From Verpa conica (taxonomy: Eukaryota > Ascomycota > Pezizomycetes > Pezizales > Morchellaceae), in assembly GCA_033030425.1 (NCBI GenBank), contig JAUFSD010000011.1, positions 124,001-188,000 on the forward strand: 64,000 bases of DNA, written 5' to 3'. The notes under the pieces were generated by a model that did not search any database, had not been told where the DNA came from, and saw only the letters and a program-made list of their open reading frames with translations. Position numbers and translations under genes: made by a program. Positions 22,643 to 36,317 of this stretch are shown here, piece after piece; positions within the stretch are counted from its first letter, which is position 1; every line of letters begins with the position of its first letter.

Positions 22643-22906
22643 AATTGATGCCGAGTGATTTTTTATGATGAGTATGTTTAGGTGGTACCAAACTTAACCG
22701 TCCCAGCAGAGTGGGTGCGATCGCAAGGACATAGTCTTTGGGGCAAGGGATCAGGTGACTACAGCACCGGCCTAGACTAAAGAAATAATAGAAGCAGAAA
22801 TCTTTTTACACTCGGCATAACAATAGTCACATGGAGGAGGTAGTATATCTATATATCCTACGCGAAGGAATCTAACAGCGAATCAAATCACACACATCTC
22901 AACCCC

Positions 22907-24893
22907 TCAACCCCTCAAAACGGCTTCCACCACTTGCATTCCCGCAAGTACCTTCTCTTCCTGCAACCTCCTCCCAACAATCTGCAATCCAACTGGATGC
23001 CCGTGCATCATTTCAGGGTCATCTGTCCGCCTACATCAGCTTCCGCATCAAAAAACAATCAGATATTTGAAGGCGTACACAACTCCCAGTTCCATTTATC
23101 AATATCACCTCTTGGGTCATAGCTCTCCCTCTTGTCGATTTCCTTATCAACAAACCCTACGTTAGGTAACACACCTGCCGAATAGTCAAGGAGGTTCCAA
23201 ATCTTCGTGTATCCAACCCATCTGCATCCCTGGTGTGGTACTGCAACATGTGGCATGGTAGGTGTTAGAAGTAGATCGACTATTTTGCCACTTTTTGTTA
23301 ATGATACAGAGGCGTTCCATTTGTCCAGGTATGCTTTCTGGGATGCCCATTTGCGTTTGTTGAGCTGCCAATATTCGTATACCGAAATTGCAGGACCTCG
23401 TTTGACGAGGCGGGCAACATGGGGAATGAACGGTTCGCCGCTGGACGTGATGGCGCGGTTTATATCTTCACCACCGTCGGAGGAGTAGAATTCATCCTGT
23501 TCTAGGTGTAAGAATTATTGGTAAAGAAGAGAAAAAGAAAAGTACCATGACTGCAATGGCTTCTGCATGGCCATCAGGTGTCCATTCAACAATTTCGTGG
23601 CCAGCCACTTCTAATTTCTTGATAGCTTCATCAAGGACTCTCTTAATTGGTGGGTGAACTCTAATTACGCCATCATCCCTAATGACACCAATAACCAGCT
23701 TCCTTTTTAAGGTATCCTGATACATATCTTCCCGCCATGGTACTGGTGTGACCTTCGGATCGAGTGTCCACGGTTCCGCAGAAAGGATAGCCCTCATGAC
23801 CGTCGTTAGCGAGGAAATGCACCTTGCAATGGGACCAATGACCGAAGGCACATGTTCCTGTCCCTCTGTGCTCACGAGGGTATCCTGGTATGGTAGTCTT
23901 GTACTCTATTTATTTTTGATCTAATTAACCAAGTGTTTGTGGGAATTAGAGATTGTAGAACACACACTAGGTTTTAATCCATATGTTCCAGTAAGCGCAC
24001 TTGGGATCCTAATACTACCCCCAATATCTGTCCCCCACCCCACAAGTCCCCCCTTCATTACCAAGTTCACTACCTCTCCCCCTGTCGATCCTCCTGGTGT
24101 AAATGTTCTATCTCTAGGGTTATTAGTACGACCGAATATATTGTTATCCGTTTCACACCACATTATACTCTGCGGTAGGTTCGTTTTCGCGAATACGATT
24201 GCGCCGAGATTTTCAAGGATTTGAACCACTGCCGAAGGGACCAATTGTGGAGCGTTTCCAATGTTTGATACATAGCCAATAGTGCTGTCGAATCCGGGGA
24301 CGTTGAATTGATCCTTGAGGGTTACTGGAAGCCCGTGGAGAGGACCTCGCTGATCTATAGGGAGAGAATCAAGCTTCTTTGCTTGGAGGAGAGCTCGAGT
24401 GAAGATTGGCTCTGTGAGGAAGTTTGTCTAGGGTAATAGTTAGTTTTTCTTCTTTGAATAGTTAATTAAAAAGCAATATAAAAGACCTACAAGTTGGTGA
24501 ACAATACAAGCTCTTTCAAGGGAGAGTGACAAATCAGTTTTAGTAAGATCAAAAGGACTAAAATTTCGTATATTCGTGGAAAGTGACGTGAGAGGTCTAA
24601 TTTTATGAAATTTAAACCTACCGTTTAACATAAGCTTTCATTAAATCAAAGCATCTCCATTCTCCATCCTTGAGCCTCCTCAGCACAACCTCAGCATCTG
24701 CCTCTTCAGTCATCTCTTTCTCTTGCTCCGTCAACAAGTCCTCATTTCCAATCTCATCGAAGAAATTCAAGACATTCTTTTGTTCGACTGGTGGGAGCCG
24801 CTCAGCAGGAATAACCCATGGCTGAAGCTCTTCTTCCCGACTAGTGAGCTTTAAGGCGACTAGAGCACTCCAGTGAGGCAATTGATCGGTCAT
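22907..24893 (-). CDS. hxnN: Amidase of the amidase-signature family, HxnN-like
   Basis: Six exons (24622-24893, 24491-24512, 23966-24427, 23546-23905, 23079-23496, 22907-23022) close to 549 residues, including a 22-nt microexon for ACIVHQL. The Lys-cisSer-Ser triad is readable: Lys in LPVTLKDQFN, cis-Ser in the glycine loop TPGGSTGGE, nucleophile Ser in GTDIGGSIRIPSA. The loop has Thr where many members have a second Ser. The C-terminus carries the family motif MMHGHPVGLQIVGRRLQEEK. In the hnx pathway HxnN removes the amide of 2-hydroxyglutaramate. The exon 3/4 junction at 23966/23905 has alternative donors two bases apart that keep the frame. Divergent from hxnV. Confidence 0.83.
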
Positions 24894-25589
24894 TGCGGGT
24901 AGTATAGATTTATGAGGAAAACTGTGTATAGATCGTTTCTGAATATTCCTATGAGTTTGTTAGAGCTGATTGTGCTCAGGATATAAGAAGATTGTGACTC
25001 ATCCAACCCCCAAAGTCTTTGAACACCACCGTGGACAGCGATAGCCCTTAGCCCTGCCATTCGGTTATGAAATTTGCGACTGAGGACATTAGGATTTCGG
25101 GACACTATCTGATACGGTAATGGGATAGTTGTGGAGAAGAGGTGGTTGACAGTGGTTGGCACGGGGTGGGGGTCTTGCTACGCGGGGCCACTCACATATC
25201 GATAAAGCCTGCCACCAGCCCTGAATAGGAATAGCCCCACAAACTCCCCACCTTCACCACCATGCAGGGGACAGCAACACAACGCCATCCATCCCGAACC
25301 CCAATCAATCCAAAGAAAGAAGCAATCCGGGCCGGAGAGACTTCTGCAGGGTATAGAAGGGGAAGGTAAAGTCCAGTTCAGGGCGGTGACCGGACAACTA
25401 AGCAAGCCACAATTGATCTTCCCACTCTACTGGGAGCCTCCATCTTTTTGTGGATGCCATTCAACAGCAGCAATTTCTCCCCACCATCGAGACTTGTATA
25501 TACCGAATAACACATACTGCCTAAACAAATAATCCAAGATTGTGGTTATCAACAAACCTTCCCATTATTCAGGCACAGGAATAAGTAAA
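24894..25589. promoter_or_regulatory. Divergent promoter of hxnN and hxnV
   Basis: 696 bp between the two start codons without a convincing gene. A CGATAA GATA motif is at 25200-25205. The short frames here look like shadows. Confidence 0.6.
25200..25205 (+). promoter_or_regulatory. HGATAR site (CGATAA) in the hxnN-hxnV promoter
   Basis: TATCGATAAAG matches the GATA-factor consensus and overlaps a core on the opposite strand. It is midway between the two genes. Confidence 0.4.
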
Positions 25590-27687
<2,098 letters not shown>

Positions 27688-27997
27688 CCTTAGATTTATT
27701 GTTGTGTTTGATAAAAGATACCTTCTTAAAGATTAATGAATATTCGTAACTAGCATACTGCATGTACAGTATGGCTTTTCTCTCGCTAAACCAACCTTTG
27801 CCCAAGCCGTAACGCATTCCGTGATCCCGTCTAGTACTAATACACCTGCAGAAAAAAAGAAAGAAATCACAAAACCCAGCCCAACCCAGGAACCCGTACC
27901 CGTAAAGCCAAAAAGAAACTCCAGGGAAAAAAAGATGGTGAAAAGAAAAAGAAAAGCCCAAGAGAGAAAAAAAGAAAAAGAAAATAAGCTTTTCCTC
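27688..27997. other. Convergent spacer
   Basis: Short AT- and purine-rich stretch (poly-A/G tracts 27850-27990) between hxnV and a small minus-strand gene. Confidence 0.5.
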
Positions 27998-28414
27998 CTA
28001 AACCATCATACTCCTCGAGTCGATCTCCCACGCCCCAACTCCAGCCCTTTTTTCGCCACTGACGCATCGCCTTGACTGACGTTTATCCGGCACAATGATG
28101 TATCCGTCCTCGTCTCCATCCTCATCATCAGAATCAGTGTAGTAGTCGCAAGAGTCTCCGTACAAGCGCTTCTCAACATAGCGGCGGTTCCGGAAGAATT
28201 TCCCCGGGGTTGTTGGAGATGGCATGTCATAAGCTGATTTTGGGATGACGTATGAGCGAAGTTTTTTGAAGAGACGTTTTGGTACTGTTGCGGCGGGTTT
28301 GGCGAGCATGTTTGGGATGAGTCGCATGGAAGGTTTTTGCTTTCGGTAACGGCGGGACTGGGCGATTATCGGTGGAGAAGAAAACATGAACTGGGTTGGA
28401 GAAAGTAGAGTCAT
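27998..28414 (-). CDS. Hypothetical small protein with acidic tract
   Basis: 138 codons, single exon. The N-terminal half is basic (RRYRKQKPSMRL, KRLFKKLRSYVIPKS), then comes FFRNRRYVEKRLYG and an acidic run (YYTDSDDEDGDEDG) before a basic tail. Composition looks coding, but I recognise no family and no link to the nicotinate genes. Confidence 0.45.
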   Translation of the reverse strand: MTLLSPTQFMFSSPPIIAQSRRYRKQKPSMRLIPNMLAKPAATVPKRLFKKLRSYVIPKSAYDMPSPTTPGKFFRNRRYVEKRLYGDSCDYYTDSDDEDGDEDGYIIVPDKRQSRRCVSGEKRAGVGAWEIDSRSMMV

Positions 28415-31400
28415 ATCGTTTTTTATGTTGTTGGGTTATGGTTGTTTATGGGGGGGGAGTCTGAGGGGGGCTCGACTAGATTTATATTGGGGTTAAGGTA
28501 GCCTAGCTCGTAGTAAATTTAATGGAGTAAGGCTTAGACTGGTTTTCCTTTTATATTTTTGCTTTGCTATGTTATGCAGGGGGGCGAGGCGAGATGTAAG
28601 ATGAAAATCCGATTTCCACAGCCAGTTTTGTTTGGCGCATGTATATGGTTGTGGTAGCCTGATGTTCTGAGGCTACTACGCGCAAAAATTTACTGGTGTT
28701 ACAATTCTATTATACTTAGTCTTTGTCATACTTACTTGAAAGAAATTCACTTTGTGATTAGGGCGGTATAGAATGATGCGAATTTCGTACCGATGAGGGA
28801 AGATTTCTAGATGTATACTTGCATTTAGTTACACACATTGTATGAGCTGCTGGTTTTGTTTTTTGCAGCGGGTGGCCTTTGTACCACATTGTGCCGGATA
28901 GTGATATACGAGTGACTGCCTGTGACCCCACTCCCACGGAGAAACGTGTTTTGTACCCTATCCAAGGGCCGCTGCTGGGTTTGTTTGCGAAGCTGGAAAT
29001 ATGGTAGAGACTTGGATCCACTGTCTCTGGCCACGGTGTTATTTATTTCTACGCGAGATCGGTGGTTAACAGATGACTATGTAATGTTTGAATGCTGGCT
29101 CCATAGGTTTCAGGCAGGCGAGATATTTCTTGGCGGGGATAAGGTGTAGGTCTTACTTCTTCTCATATTTACCAACTTGTAAGAAGTTTTGGCTTATTGT
29201 TCTTGAGTGTGCTGGAGGGTGTTTTCAGTCGTAGGCCTGAAGGTACATACATATAATTACTATTTTATCAATATCATTTCCTAATTGTGTTTTTGATTAA
29301 ATTTGTCAAACAGCCAATGACCGGGGGTCTGGGCGTGCCCGTGTTGTGCTTCTACGATCGTATGCAAGGATCAAACCAATGATAGCCTTTGTGCGACTCA
29401 ACACCGACATACCTCTAGTTTATCGAAAGAATTACAATAAACCTGTCAATTACTAGGTGAGCTGATACTTTCACTTCCCACACGTATCCCTAAGGGTCTT
29501 TGCATCCTTGGTTGATCCCTCTACACCAAACGCTCTTTTAACCCCCCTATTGAGAGAGTGTAGCTTACGAAAGAGTCTAGGGGTGAGTGTGTGACGGTGG
29601 GTAGTCTGCTTCATCGTACGGCAATAAGATACGGTATTTTTGAAGCGAGTATAGCGTTGGGGCCCCTTCTCTAGATACCCATCGATGAACATATCGGATA
29701 TGGCTACCCCTACATAGATTCCAGGCGAGCATTATCTCAGCCTTAAGGTTAACTTATCGATCTACACCCGGGGTTTCCCCGTATATGGGTGTGTTCCTTG
29801 ATCGCATAGTTTCAACTTCTAATGCTTTGTAATTCATATATTCTTGCAGATTTTGGTTATGCATGCTGACCAACATTGGCATGCATCTAAGAAATGGATC
29901 GCTCCCGAGTGATGTCCCATGATGAAGAAAGGTCATTGACATGTAATAAAAGCCATAATATTACGCTCTAGACCTGGTCGCTGCTCAAAAAATCACCCCA
30001 GGACAACTGGCATAATGCATTATGCAGCTCAGTTGATCAGTTTTCGAGACCACTGCAACAAGTTTCTTCTGGAATCCCCCTAGAATATAGGACGCAGGGA
30101 GACCTGAGTTTGGAATTATGTTGGTTCGACTCTATAGAGGAGATTTTAGGCTATATATGCCTCTAGCAGCCCCGCTCAGGGCTTATTTGAACGACGCCCA
30201 GGGTACCCGGATGATCTGTGGTCAATTGGCATCGGTGTAGGGGTTTGAAATAATTCCACGATTCCATGTGCTTCGGGGAAAGATCATGCGGGGCCCTGGC
30301 TTTGCCTTATGCACAGACTGTGCAAATCGCAAGGAAAATTGGGGAACCGAACCAACAGCGATGGCGCCACGACGCCCAATACAACATAAGCAGACGTTTT
30401 CGGGCAGAGAGCCAGAGTGATGAAATCATTAAGCTTACTGTTACACCACCAGGAGATCATTGTGAATATATGCTGACACTGTCGTTGGATGATTACCTAT
30501 ATGTCTTCAGCCGAGCCACGGCGAGGGATTGATTAGTTGTAAATTTGAGTTATCTAAATGCCTACATGCCATATTCTCGGGAGTTACAATTGGTCAATGA
30601 ACATCCCGTGTCATATATCATGATATCGAAAGTAGGTCAAAGTTCTCCGGGGGGTTTTGAATTGGGATTAACCTGATTTGTAGCTGTGCACGCACAGGTA
30701 GTTACTCCTGGGCTACACTCCCCCTGAGGAGTCGCCGTACGTACGATTCGGACCTCATTTTGACCCTTGCCTAAAACATTTCAAGCCTTTCCACGTTTCC
30801 CCGAGCGAGCTCCCTGTGTCAATTTTACTCACCCGGAGTAGCGGGTTTTAGTTAAAATAGAGTTCAGGCGTCAAAAGGCTGCATCTAAAACATCTTCATG
30901 AGGGAAAGGGGGCAGAGGCGTCTGCGTCAATTTCGTTTAAGTGATTCTCCAATCGATAAACATGGAAATGAACAAAATATTGGTCCTGTTACGTGTCAAT
31001 AGCACCGGTCAATAATTTTGGGGGTCACCTCCGAATCATAGGATTCCGTAGCCGTTGTTTTATTTTTTAGACAAGTCTAAGGGAAAGACCGGCCACGATC
31101 TGCGGTATTGCCTGAAGGAAAATGTCTTAGATCGAATTATACGAAAAGAAACTTGCATTGCGAAGTATACGTACTTGCGCTCTATATACTAGGCATGATT
31201 TGGTGCCGGTTGCGAATTGGTAAATCCCTGTCAAACATGCGTGAGTATGTTTCTAAGTAGACACTATCTTCGGGTTATCAAAGTCCCGGAGGCGTTTTTT
31301 ATTTTGGCCTATCGTTGGACCTGGGCTTACAGCGTTCATTGTGGCTGTAAAATCATTGGGGGTTAAAGAACGAGAGAAGGAGAGGGAGAGAAGAGAAGAG

Positions 31401-32644
31401 AAGAGGGGATGCCATACCTAAGCACTGTTACGGGAATATTTGTGGTCCGTCGGTTTTCTTCCCGATCCACGCTAGTTAAGCGGCTTCCGATGCAGAACGT
31501 TTCCGCTTGATAGATACCGCGCGTATTGATCGAGGCGCTGACAACCAAGCCAGGGCATCCATGGTCAAGTGTGTTTTAGACGAAGGCACTTATGGTGGCC
31601 TATGTCTCTGATCTGTGGTGCCGTATTAGAGGGGCTTCTGACAGGTTACATGTAGTTATCACAAACGAGTCGTGGAGGTTGCCAGCAGAGAAGGGGGCGC
31701 CTTCAGCGCCGTGCTATACGAGTACAGTACATACATAAATGCACATGCGAACTGCACTTGCAACCGTGGTGTAGGTGTACATATGTGCATAATTTTTGGA
31801 GATACCACAACGTTACTGTGTTTTCAGGCTCTTCCATGCTATTTTTCATTGCGGAGGCTGCCTCTCATATTTCCGGCATCAGCCACGCGAGCCCCACATT
31901 TGCAAGATGCCTGTTTCTGTTACATAACTGCAACGGCCATCTTATCGTTCGTTTCCCTTACTTTGTGCCGGTAATAACTTTTAGTCGAAGATATTTATTG
32001 TGCTAAGAGGAAATTCAGGGTTTATATTGTTTAGTATCATGGGAAGAGGGCCTCTTATCGCTAGGGTCGTTAGTGCCGTCTTGGATTTATTAGTGAGCGT
32101 AGGAGAAACTCTGGGGGAAAAGAGGAGGAGCAGGAGGAAGAAAGAGGAGGAGGGGAGGGGGAGGAGGAGGAGGAGGAGGAGGAGAAGGAGAAGGAGAAGG
32201 AGAACGAGGAGAAGTAGGAGTAGAAGTGGATGCATAGAATTATATGTACAATCACAAGAAGAAAATGACGGTAGAGGTTAACACGAGGACAGCAGAAGCT
32301 TCCCCCTCCCACCATCAAATATTACCAGCATCTATCGCTGACTCTCAAATGCCGTCAGCATGTAAGTACATGTCGTTAATCACTATGGTCTCACAGATGC
32401 CGGCTGCCCCCCCTCTTCTCAGACTTCTGACCGCCCAGCTATATCACCAACCAAATCTCCGTAGAGTTATATCCCCCTAGCTCGATCTCAACTACATGTA
32501 TCTGGATCAATGTCTCTGGTAGAAGCGTAGTAATAATTATATATGTAAACTGGAAATTTCCCTCCCTCTTTTTTTATCCCTTCCAGCTTCTTCCATCTAA
32601 TTCACCTCAAGATCCCATCCCTGCAAGGTGCAAAATAATTACGA
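28415..32644. other. Gene-poor 4.2-kb region upstream of hxnR
   Basis: Scattered short frames on both strands, none with a recognisable domain. The right end is the hxnR promoter and includes a long GGA/GAA microsatellite. I found no relic of a flavin oxidoreductase here. Confidence 0.45.
32119..32222 (+). repeat. (GGA/GAA)n purine microsatellite
   Basis: About 100 bp of almost pure purine with GGA and GAA units, 420-520 bp upstream of the hxnR start codon. Such tracts can form triplex DNA and vary in length. Confidence 0.85.
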
Positions 32645-34318
32645 ATGCAGTCACCCCCTAAGAAGAGACCCCCTAGGAAGTTCTTCTGCAATTTTCAGGA
32701 TTGTGGTAAGTCTTTCACTAGGGCAGAGCATCTTCAGCGGCATGAGTTGAATCATCGTGACTCTCCCAACACTTGTGCAAGATGCTCTGCTCACTTCGCA
32801 AGACCAGATCTACTAGGTAAGTTATAACTCTCAGTTTTAATGACTCTCTCCCTCATATATATACTTTTCGGCTAATTTAGGACGACCCTATTGATAGAAA
32901 GACACATGGAGCGACACGCGCAAAAGGATAAACAGGCTGGTGGAGAAGGCCTCGGAATCCTCGTTACACGAAAGCGATGCTGGCGTGATGAGGACGGAAA
33001 TATCACAACAAAACGTCCTGCATCTAGTGTAGCTGCTGTCGGAAAAGCTCTCGAAGCCCAACGGCAGAGGCGAGGAGACAGCAGTGATGAAGGTGGATCT
33101 GGGAGTGGTATAGAGGGTAGTGGTAGCCCAAAATCCCCTCCTGACTGCTCAGAATCTCCAAGTCAGAAACTTCATGAGAAACAGGTTGTGGATAATGCGG
33201 GGTTCCGGCAAGCTCAGAAAAGGCGACATTTAGGGGTAGGACACCAGGATCAGAATTTGTTGAGTGGAGATTTCATTGAAGACCCGGGACCATCCCAACA
33301 ACCAGAATATCACCCCGATCTAATACCAGTAATACCAGTAATACCAGAAATGCCAGACATGACAACTTCAACGGCTGATGAAGTGCTTACCTCATTTCAA
33401 ACAAATTTCGATGATCTTTTCAGTACAGATACATCCCAAAGCCTGAATATACCATTTACCACCCTGAACAACTATAATTGGCTCTTCGATGAGTTGCGGT
33501 TGCCTGAAAGTGGCACAGAAAACATTAGCATCCTATTTAATCAGAATATGGGCACAAATCAAGTTAATACAGCGGTTCACATGGAGCCAGTCTACGGAGA
33601 GAACCAGCTATTACCTACGCCAGTGAATGAGCATGAATTTCATAATTTCGAAGCAGATCACGATGAGCAGCGATTTGTTCAACAGGAATTCCAACTAGAA
33701 GAACAACTAAAACAGAGGTCAACTTGGGTATCTTTAGAATCGCATGCCTACTTTATAAAAGTCCTCACTAGTGCTACCTCTTCGGTCTCCGGGGATCCTT
33801 ACAGAGGTACCGCAAATTCTGTCTCAATACACCGGCGGTGTTCTCAGCCACCTCGTTCACAACATCACAACCATATAACAGCACCAATAGATTATCCTCA
33901 GAACTCTCTACATCATTCACGGCCCCACTGCTCCAAAGGCAATTGCACACCTGAAATCCCGGCCTCCTCAGAACATCCGCTCCCAAAGATTGACGAAGTC
34001 ACACGACAACAGGTCCTTGAGTTAATAATACAAGCAACAATATCTACAACTGGAGAACCACAGTTCAGCTGGGATGACCCGCTACTCTCACTCTCGGCAC
34101 TCCAAGATTATTTGGATTTGTTTTTTTCCCGGTTCAATATGTTGTACCCGCTCATCCACCGACAATCATTCGACCCCAAATCTGTCAACACTTTATTATT
34201 AGTCAGTATATTGATGCTAGGTACGGCATATGGAGAGAAGGACGCGTATCAGATGGCTGTAAGGGTCAATGATATGCTACGAGGGGTATTGTTCAGCGTA
34301 GGTTTTCCAAATATGTGA
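32645..34318 (+). CDS. hxnR: C2H2 zinc-finger transcription factor, HxnR-like, apparently shortened
   Basis: Two exons (32645-32816, 32898-34318) give 530 residues. The N-terminus has a basic leader (PPKKRPPRKF) and two C2H2 fingers, FFCNFQDCGKSFTRAEHLQRHELNH and TCARCSAHFARPDLLERHMERH (each given here only as identification), with the intron inside the second. A long polar region follows. From about residue 440 the start of the fungal-specific regulatory domain is seen: LFFSRFNMLYPLIHRQSFDP and LLLVSILMLGTAYG. The frame then stops at 34316, where family members continue for 200-300 residues. Relics of that missing part lie downstream in several frames. HxnR is the pathway-specific activator in Aspergillus. 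The cluster position supports the name. Confidence 0.72.
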
Positions 34319-35303
34319 TTTTAGGTACCCCTATTTACTAATGTCATAGGGGACTGGCTTGGGGACAGTCTGGCTACTTTGAAGCAACAAGATATGGCGC
34401 GTTTATTTCACAGGTTATTAATTAGTGCATAATTCTCGCCCATGTCCGTTTCGTTCCTTCCATGGGGGTAGCGAGCGGACGAAATGCGCAGAGGGAATGA
34501 CTGATAGTTGTGGGAACAGCATATCAGAAATTTTTGACAGTCGAGCCACCCCCTTGGAAATTTATCAAAAGGTAGCGGAGATCCCGAAGGAGACTGGAAA
34601 GGATGGAATATCGCCGAGGAAAAGAAACAGTGGCTTTTCTATTCACAGTCACTTGCCCCATGCATAAACGCCATGCCCTAATACGAAGTCTGTAAACTCG
34701 CACTACTTTATTTTCTCTAGGATGTACAACATACTATCCTCTATTCTCAATCTCTCCATGTCATCTTTCAAACTGCGATGCTCACCCCTCACAAAACTAC
34801 GGCGTGGGAAGCAGGCTCCACCGACTTGGTATAAAGCATGGAAAACCGAGTAACTATTTTTGCCAGTCATCAAGTTTTTTCTGAACCCTGGTAGGATGGT
34901 ACCTTTACTCAACAGCTTATCCAAGCTTCTGATGGTACACGCGTTGATGAGTATTATGCGGGATATGCGTAGGTGGATCAAACTTCACTAGGTGGCCATC
35001 AACTCTTAAACTGTCTTGTAAAAATAGGATCTAATTAGCTCTACTTCAGGCTTCCAAAAAGATAATTGATCTACAGCCCAATGGAAAATCTCGCATTGTT
35101 GCAGCCTACTTGGAAGAGTGACTATGACAAAACCAAACTGGCCGTTGACCTAGCATACATTGTGGTTGCGTGCCTCCGCTCTGGCCATCTACCATGCACC
35201 CCACATCATCATCCTCACCGACATCCTCGATCTTCAGATTTATGCTGGTGCGCGAGAAATTCCCGGTAAATCTGTCCTGCACAGTGATTATGATCGTCCC
35301 TAG
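34319..35303 (+). pseudogene. Relic of the HxnR C-terminal regulatory domain
   Basis: Three stretches resemble the later part of the fungal-specific transcription-factor domain but lie in different frames with stops between. They are FLNPGRMVPLLNSLSKLLMV... (34875-34991), LLQPTWKSDYDKTKLAVDLA (about 35095-35180) and DILDLQIYAGAREIPGKSVL (about 35180-35303). The pattern is that of decay after the stop at 34318. I could not find introns that join them: the one plausible 52-nt intron (about 34298-34349) runs into a stop within ten codons. A missed complex splice pattern remains possible. Confidence 0.5.
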
Positions 35304-36317
35304 AAATCAGCAAAGACGTGGTCTAAGCTGCGAGAAGGTCGGTTTGGCTGCTGCTTGTATGATTCGCGTCGTGCATAAAAATAGCGCCGATGACGGGCAT
35401 TTCCGTTACCTTTGGTGTATCTCTCGACGCTCACATGCTGGGCCTTTCACTTTTCACTCGCCGGTAACTCTGGAAGTGTGGTCCAGAGGGTTTGGAGGGA
35501 GAAGTCTTGACGGAGAATAGCGGAATTGGTAGCTGTTATGGGTACGTACTTGGGTAGCGTTAGATGGGCGCTCGTGCACGAGGGGATGGTTTTAAGGGGT
35601 CCGATCGCGGGGAGATTGAGTAAGAGTATGAAACAATGCTTTACTTGCGGCAGTTGTGACTCTGGTGACCCTAACGGCTCCGATGACTCTAGTGGTGTTT
35701 TCTGGGTGGCTAAATCTATTGCTAAGGTGAGCATCTGAAAATAGCAGTATGTACTTTTTTGTTGTAACAAATGTATTCTGGTGCTGGGGGGATTCGAGTG
35801 ATATTGAGTGATTTGTTCGGTTAAACGCTCGGCCGTCTGGTGGTGGTAGACACCTACTAAACGAGATCAACATTAGTGAGATTGATTAGAGTTCTAGAGC
35901 TGCCATCGTTATGTAGTACGAGTAAAGGGTAAAGATGGATGTACCATGTATTATACATAATCACAGAGTACCGCTGACCCGGGGGGGAGGGGTGTATGGG
36001 TACTATCGATAAGCCTCAGCTATGGCAGGGGCTATTCCTGTTTCGGCGAGTGGTGGGGGAGCTTACACCTGCTCTGCCTATGGGGAACAACCACATACGG
36101 CATGAGTGATTACTATGGGATCAGGCTTGCAAGGTAAGGTCTTGCTGACGGTTGCAGGTGACCGTTCCTGATGGCCATAGGGGTTTAAAACCGGTTCTTC
36201 AAAGCCTCCTGCTCTTTTACATGTCCGTAGGTTCCCTCCTTGTTTACTCCTCAATAACCTCCGTAGTCACCCATAATCATCTATAATCATCATCTATATT
36301 CATCACCGTAATCCACA
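35304..36317. other. Spacer and hxnS promoter
   Basis: No gene supported. A CGATAA motif lies at 36007-36012, about 310 bp before the hxnS start, and a CAT-rich leader directly precedes the ATG. Confidence 0.5.
36007..36012 (+). promoter_or_regulatory. HGATAR site (CGATAA) upstream of hxnS
   Basis: In TATCGATAAGCC, with overlapping GATA cores on both strands. Candidate AreA site; binding is inferred. Confidence 0.4.

Larger units (their letters stand above)
21833..22906. other. Convergent spacer between hxnW and hxnN
   Basis: About 1.1 kb holding a 174-bp MITE and one doubtful open frame. The right half is richer in CG than the surroundings. Confidence 0.5.

Noticed and set aside
28415..32644. 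A decayed hxnT or other cluster gene in the gene-poor stretch
   Set aside because: I scanned the short frames on both strands and saw no flavin-oxidoreductase-like motif.
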